Shown here piece by piece: positions 4,968 to 5,349 of a stretch of 5,349 nucleotides of DNA (positions are counted from its first letter, which is position 1; each line of letters starts with the position of its first letter). Origin of the DNA: an uncultured Christensenella sp. (lineage in GTDB: Bacteria; Bacillota; Clostridia; Christensenellales; UBA1242). The DNA is taken from NCBI GenBank assembly GCA_949293915.1, contig CASFFJ010000179.1, positions 1 through 5,349 on the forward strand, written 5' to 3'. The notes under the pieces are model-generated. The model had not been told where the DNA came from. It did no database searches and saw only the letters and a list, made by a program, of their open reading frames with translations. Both the position numbers and the translations under genes were made by a program.

Positions 4968-5288
4968 CTATTTAAGAGCAAGCATTGTTTTAACAACATC
5001 GGTGATAGCATTAATTTCTTTATCTGTTGCAGAAGATAACAAAGAGTCCAACACTTCCTTATTGTTTTCAGAATCCGCAAATACGAATAACTTGTAAACA
5101 GGAACTCCAAGTGCTTTTGCAAGTAACGGTAATTTATTAAAGCTCAATGTATTCTTAGAATTTTCAATATATGATATTGTTTTAGTTGATAGACCTGTAG
5201 ATTCAGCAACCTGTTCTTGACTTAGACCTGCTAACTTCCTTAAATAGCGAACTCTTGTACCGAATGATTTTTTAAAATTTCTCTCCAT
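4968..5288 (-). CDS. Xre-family helix-turn-helix transcriptional regulator (106 aa)
   Basis: The N-terminal 70 residues are a Cro/CI (HTH_3) domain: SFGTRVRYLRKLAGLSQEQV (8-27), recognition-helix region LSTKTISYIE (33-42), then LPLLAKALGVPVYKLF (53-68), which closes the five-helix bundle. The C-terminal part (about 70-106) is a short acidic helical tail, probably for dimerisation. Length suits a simple phage/plasmid repressor. It acts on DNA in the cytoplasm, most likely on its own promoter and on the divergent plus-strand operon that seems to start just past the right edge. No Shine-Dalgarno sequence precedes the ATG, unlike every other gene here, and the predicted -10 is so close that the mRNA may be leaderless. 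Family call is secure; target genes are inferred. Confidence 0.92.
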   Translation of the reverse strand: MERNFKKSFGTRVRYLRKLAGLSQEQVAESTGLSTKTISYIENSKNTLSFNKLPLLAKALGVPVYKLFVFADSENNKEVLDSLLSSATDKEINAITDVVKTMLALK

Positions 5289-5296
5289 AATGTCTA

Positions 5297-5325
5297 ATTA
5301 TGACTTATGACGGTGTTTTTCTCTA
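5297..5325 (-). promoter_or_regulatory. Candidate promoter of the Xre regulator
   Basis: On the minus strand, CATAAT (5297-5302) fits the -10 consensus at five of six bases and TAGAGA (5320-5325) fits the -35 at four of six, with a 17-base spacer. Transcription would begin within a few bases of the ATG at 5288, agreeing with the missing ribosome binding site. Confidence 0.45.
5298..5311. repeat. Tandem TTATGAC direct repeat, candidate operator
   Basis: TTATGAC occurs twice back to back (5298-5304, 5305-5311), overlapping the predicted -10 and spacer of the regulator promoter. A related inverted half (GTC at 5292-5294) lies just beside it. This position suits autoregulation by the Xre protein. 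Confidence 0.4.
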
Positions 5326-5333
5326 TCCTAAAC

Positions 5334-5349
5334 AGAGGTATTTATATTA
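5334..5349 (+). promoter_or_regulatory. Possible leader and ribosome binding site of a plus-strand gene starting beyond the right edge
   Basis: AGAGG at 5334-5338 is followed by an A/T stretch to the end, leaving about 11 bases before any start codon just outside the window. If the molecule is circular, the gene would be the recombinase cut at base 1. Weak evidence; the stretch could equally be coding. Confidence 0.25.

Noticed and set aside
4858..5097. Plus-strand 79-codon frame opposite the Xre gene
   Set aside because: Its second half is antisense to a clear HTH protein and it lacks a ribosome binding site.

Overview
The window is an AT-rich (roughly one-third G+C by eye), tightly packed bacterial accessory region that looks like almost all of a small replicon, probably a cryptic plasmid or plasmid-like phage satellite. 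Strong AAGGAG-type ribosome binding sites, overlapping start/stop codons and low G+C suggest a Firmicutes-like or similar low-G+C gut-type bacterium. The taxon cannot be fixed from the sequence, and no chromosomal housekeeping, tRNA or rRNA gene is present.

Layout. A single plus-strand gene array runs from base 1 to 4744: (i) the 3' part of a serine-recombinase catalytic domain with no DNA-binding domain, its start lying off the left edge; (ii) a 170-residue protein with ribbon-helix-helix (RHH)-like segments; (iii) a 149-residue small beta-rich protein, possibly OB-fold-like; (iv) a 90-residue helical orphan; (v) a 115-residue protein with a possible RHH segment; then an 87-base gap holding a strong hairpin; (vi) a 516-residue orphan with a tandem repeat near its N-terminus; and (vii) a 356-residue protein resembling phage/plasmid replication initiators of the gene II/X (Phage_CRI) type. 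Most junctions are overlaps or gaps of 11 bases or less, so co-transcription is likely. A clear intrinsic terminator follows gene vii. A convergent Xre-type HTH repressor gene lies on the minus strand at the right, with its own terminator. Its promoter region faces the right edge of the window.

The most interesting spot is 2058-2133. An 11-bp hairpin carries a 15-base loop that includes TAATACGAC, one base different from the nick-site core TACTACG/AC I recall for pMV158-type rolling-circle origins. Ten loop bases are also perfectly complementary to the ribosome binding site and spacer of gene vi, which would give an H-type RNA pseudoknot. The same element could therefore be a replication origin, a translational switch for the replication genes, or both. 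The same 9-base arms recur as a palindrome inside gene iii.

How the parts may work together (inference): genes vi and vii run replication from the hairpin; the RHH-like proteins act as copy-number or partition-type DNA binders, or supply DNA binding to the truncated recombinase; the Xre protein represses the divergent operon whose first gene appears to be the recombinase. The right edge ends in sequence that would suit the leader of that recombinase gene, so the window may be a circular molecule cut open inside or just before it, with a few tens of bases missing.
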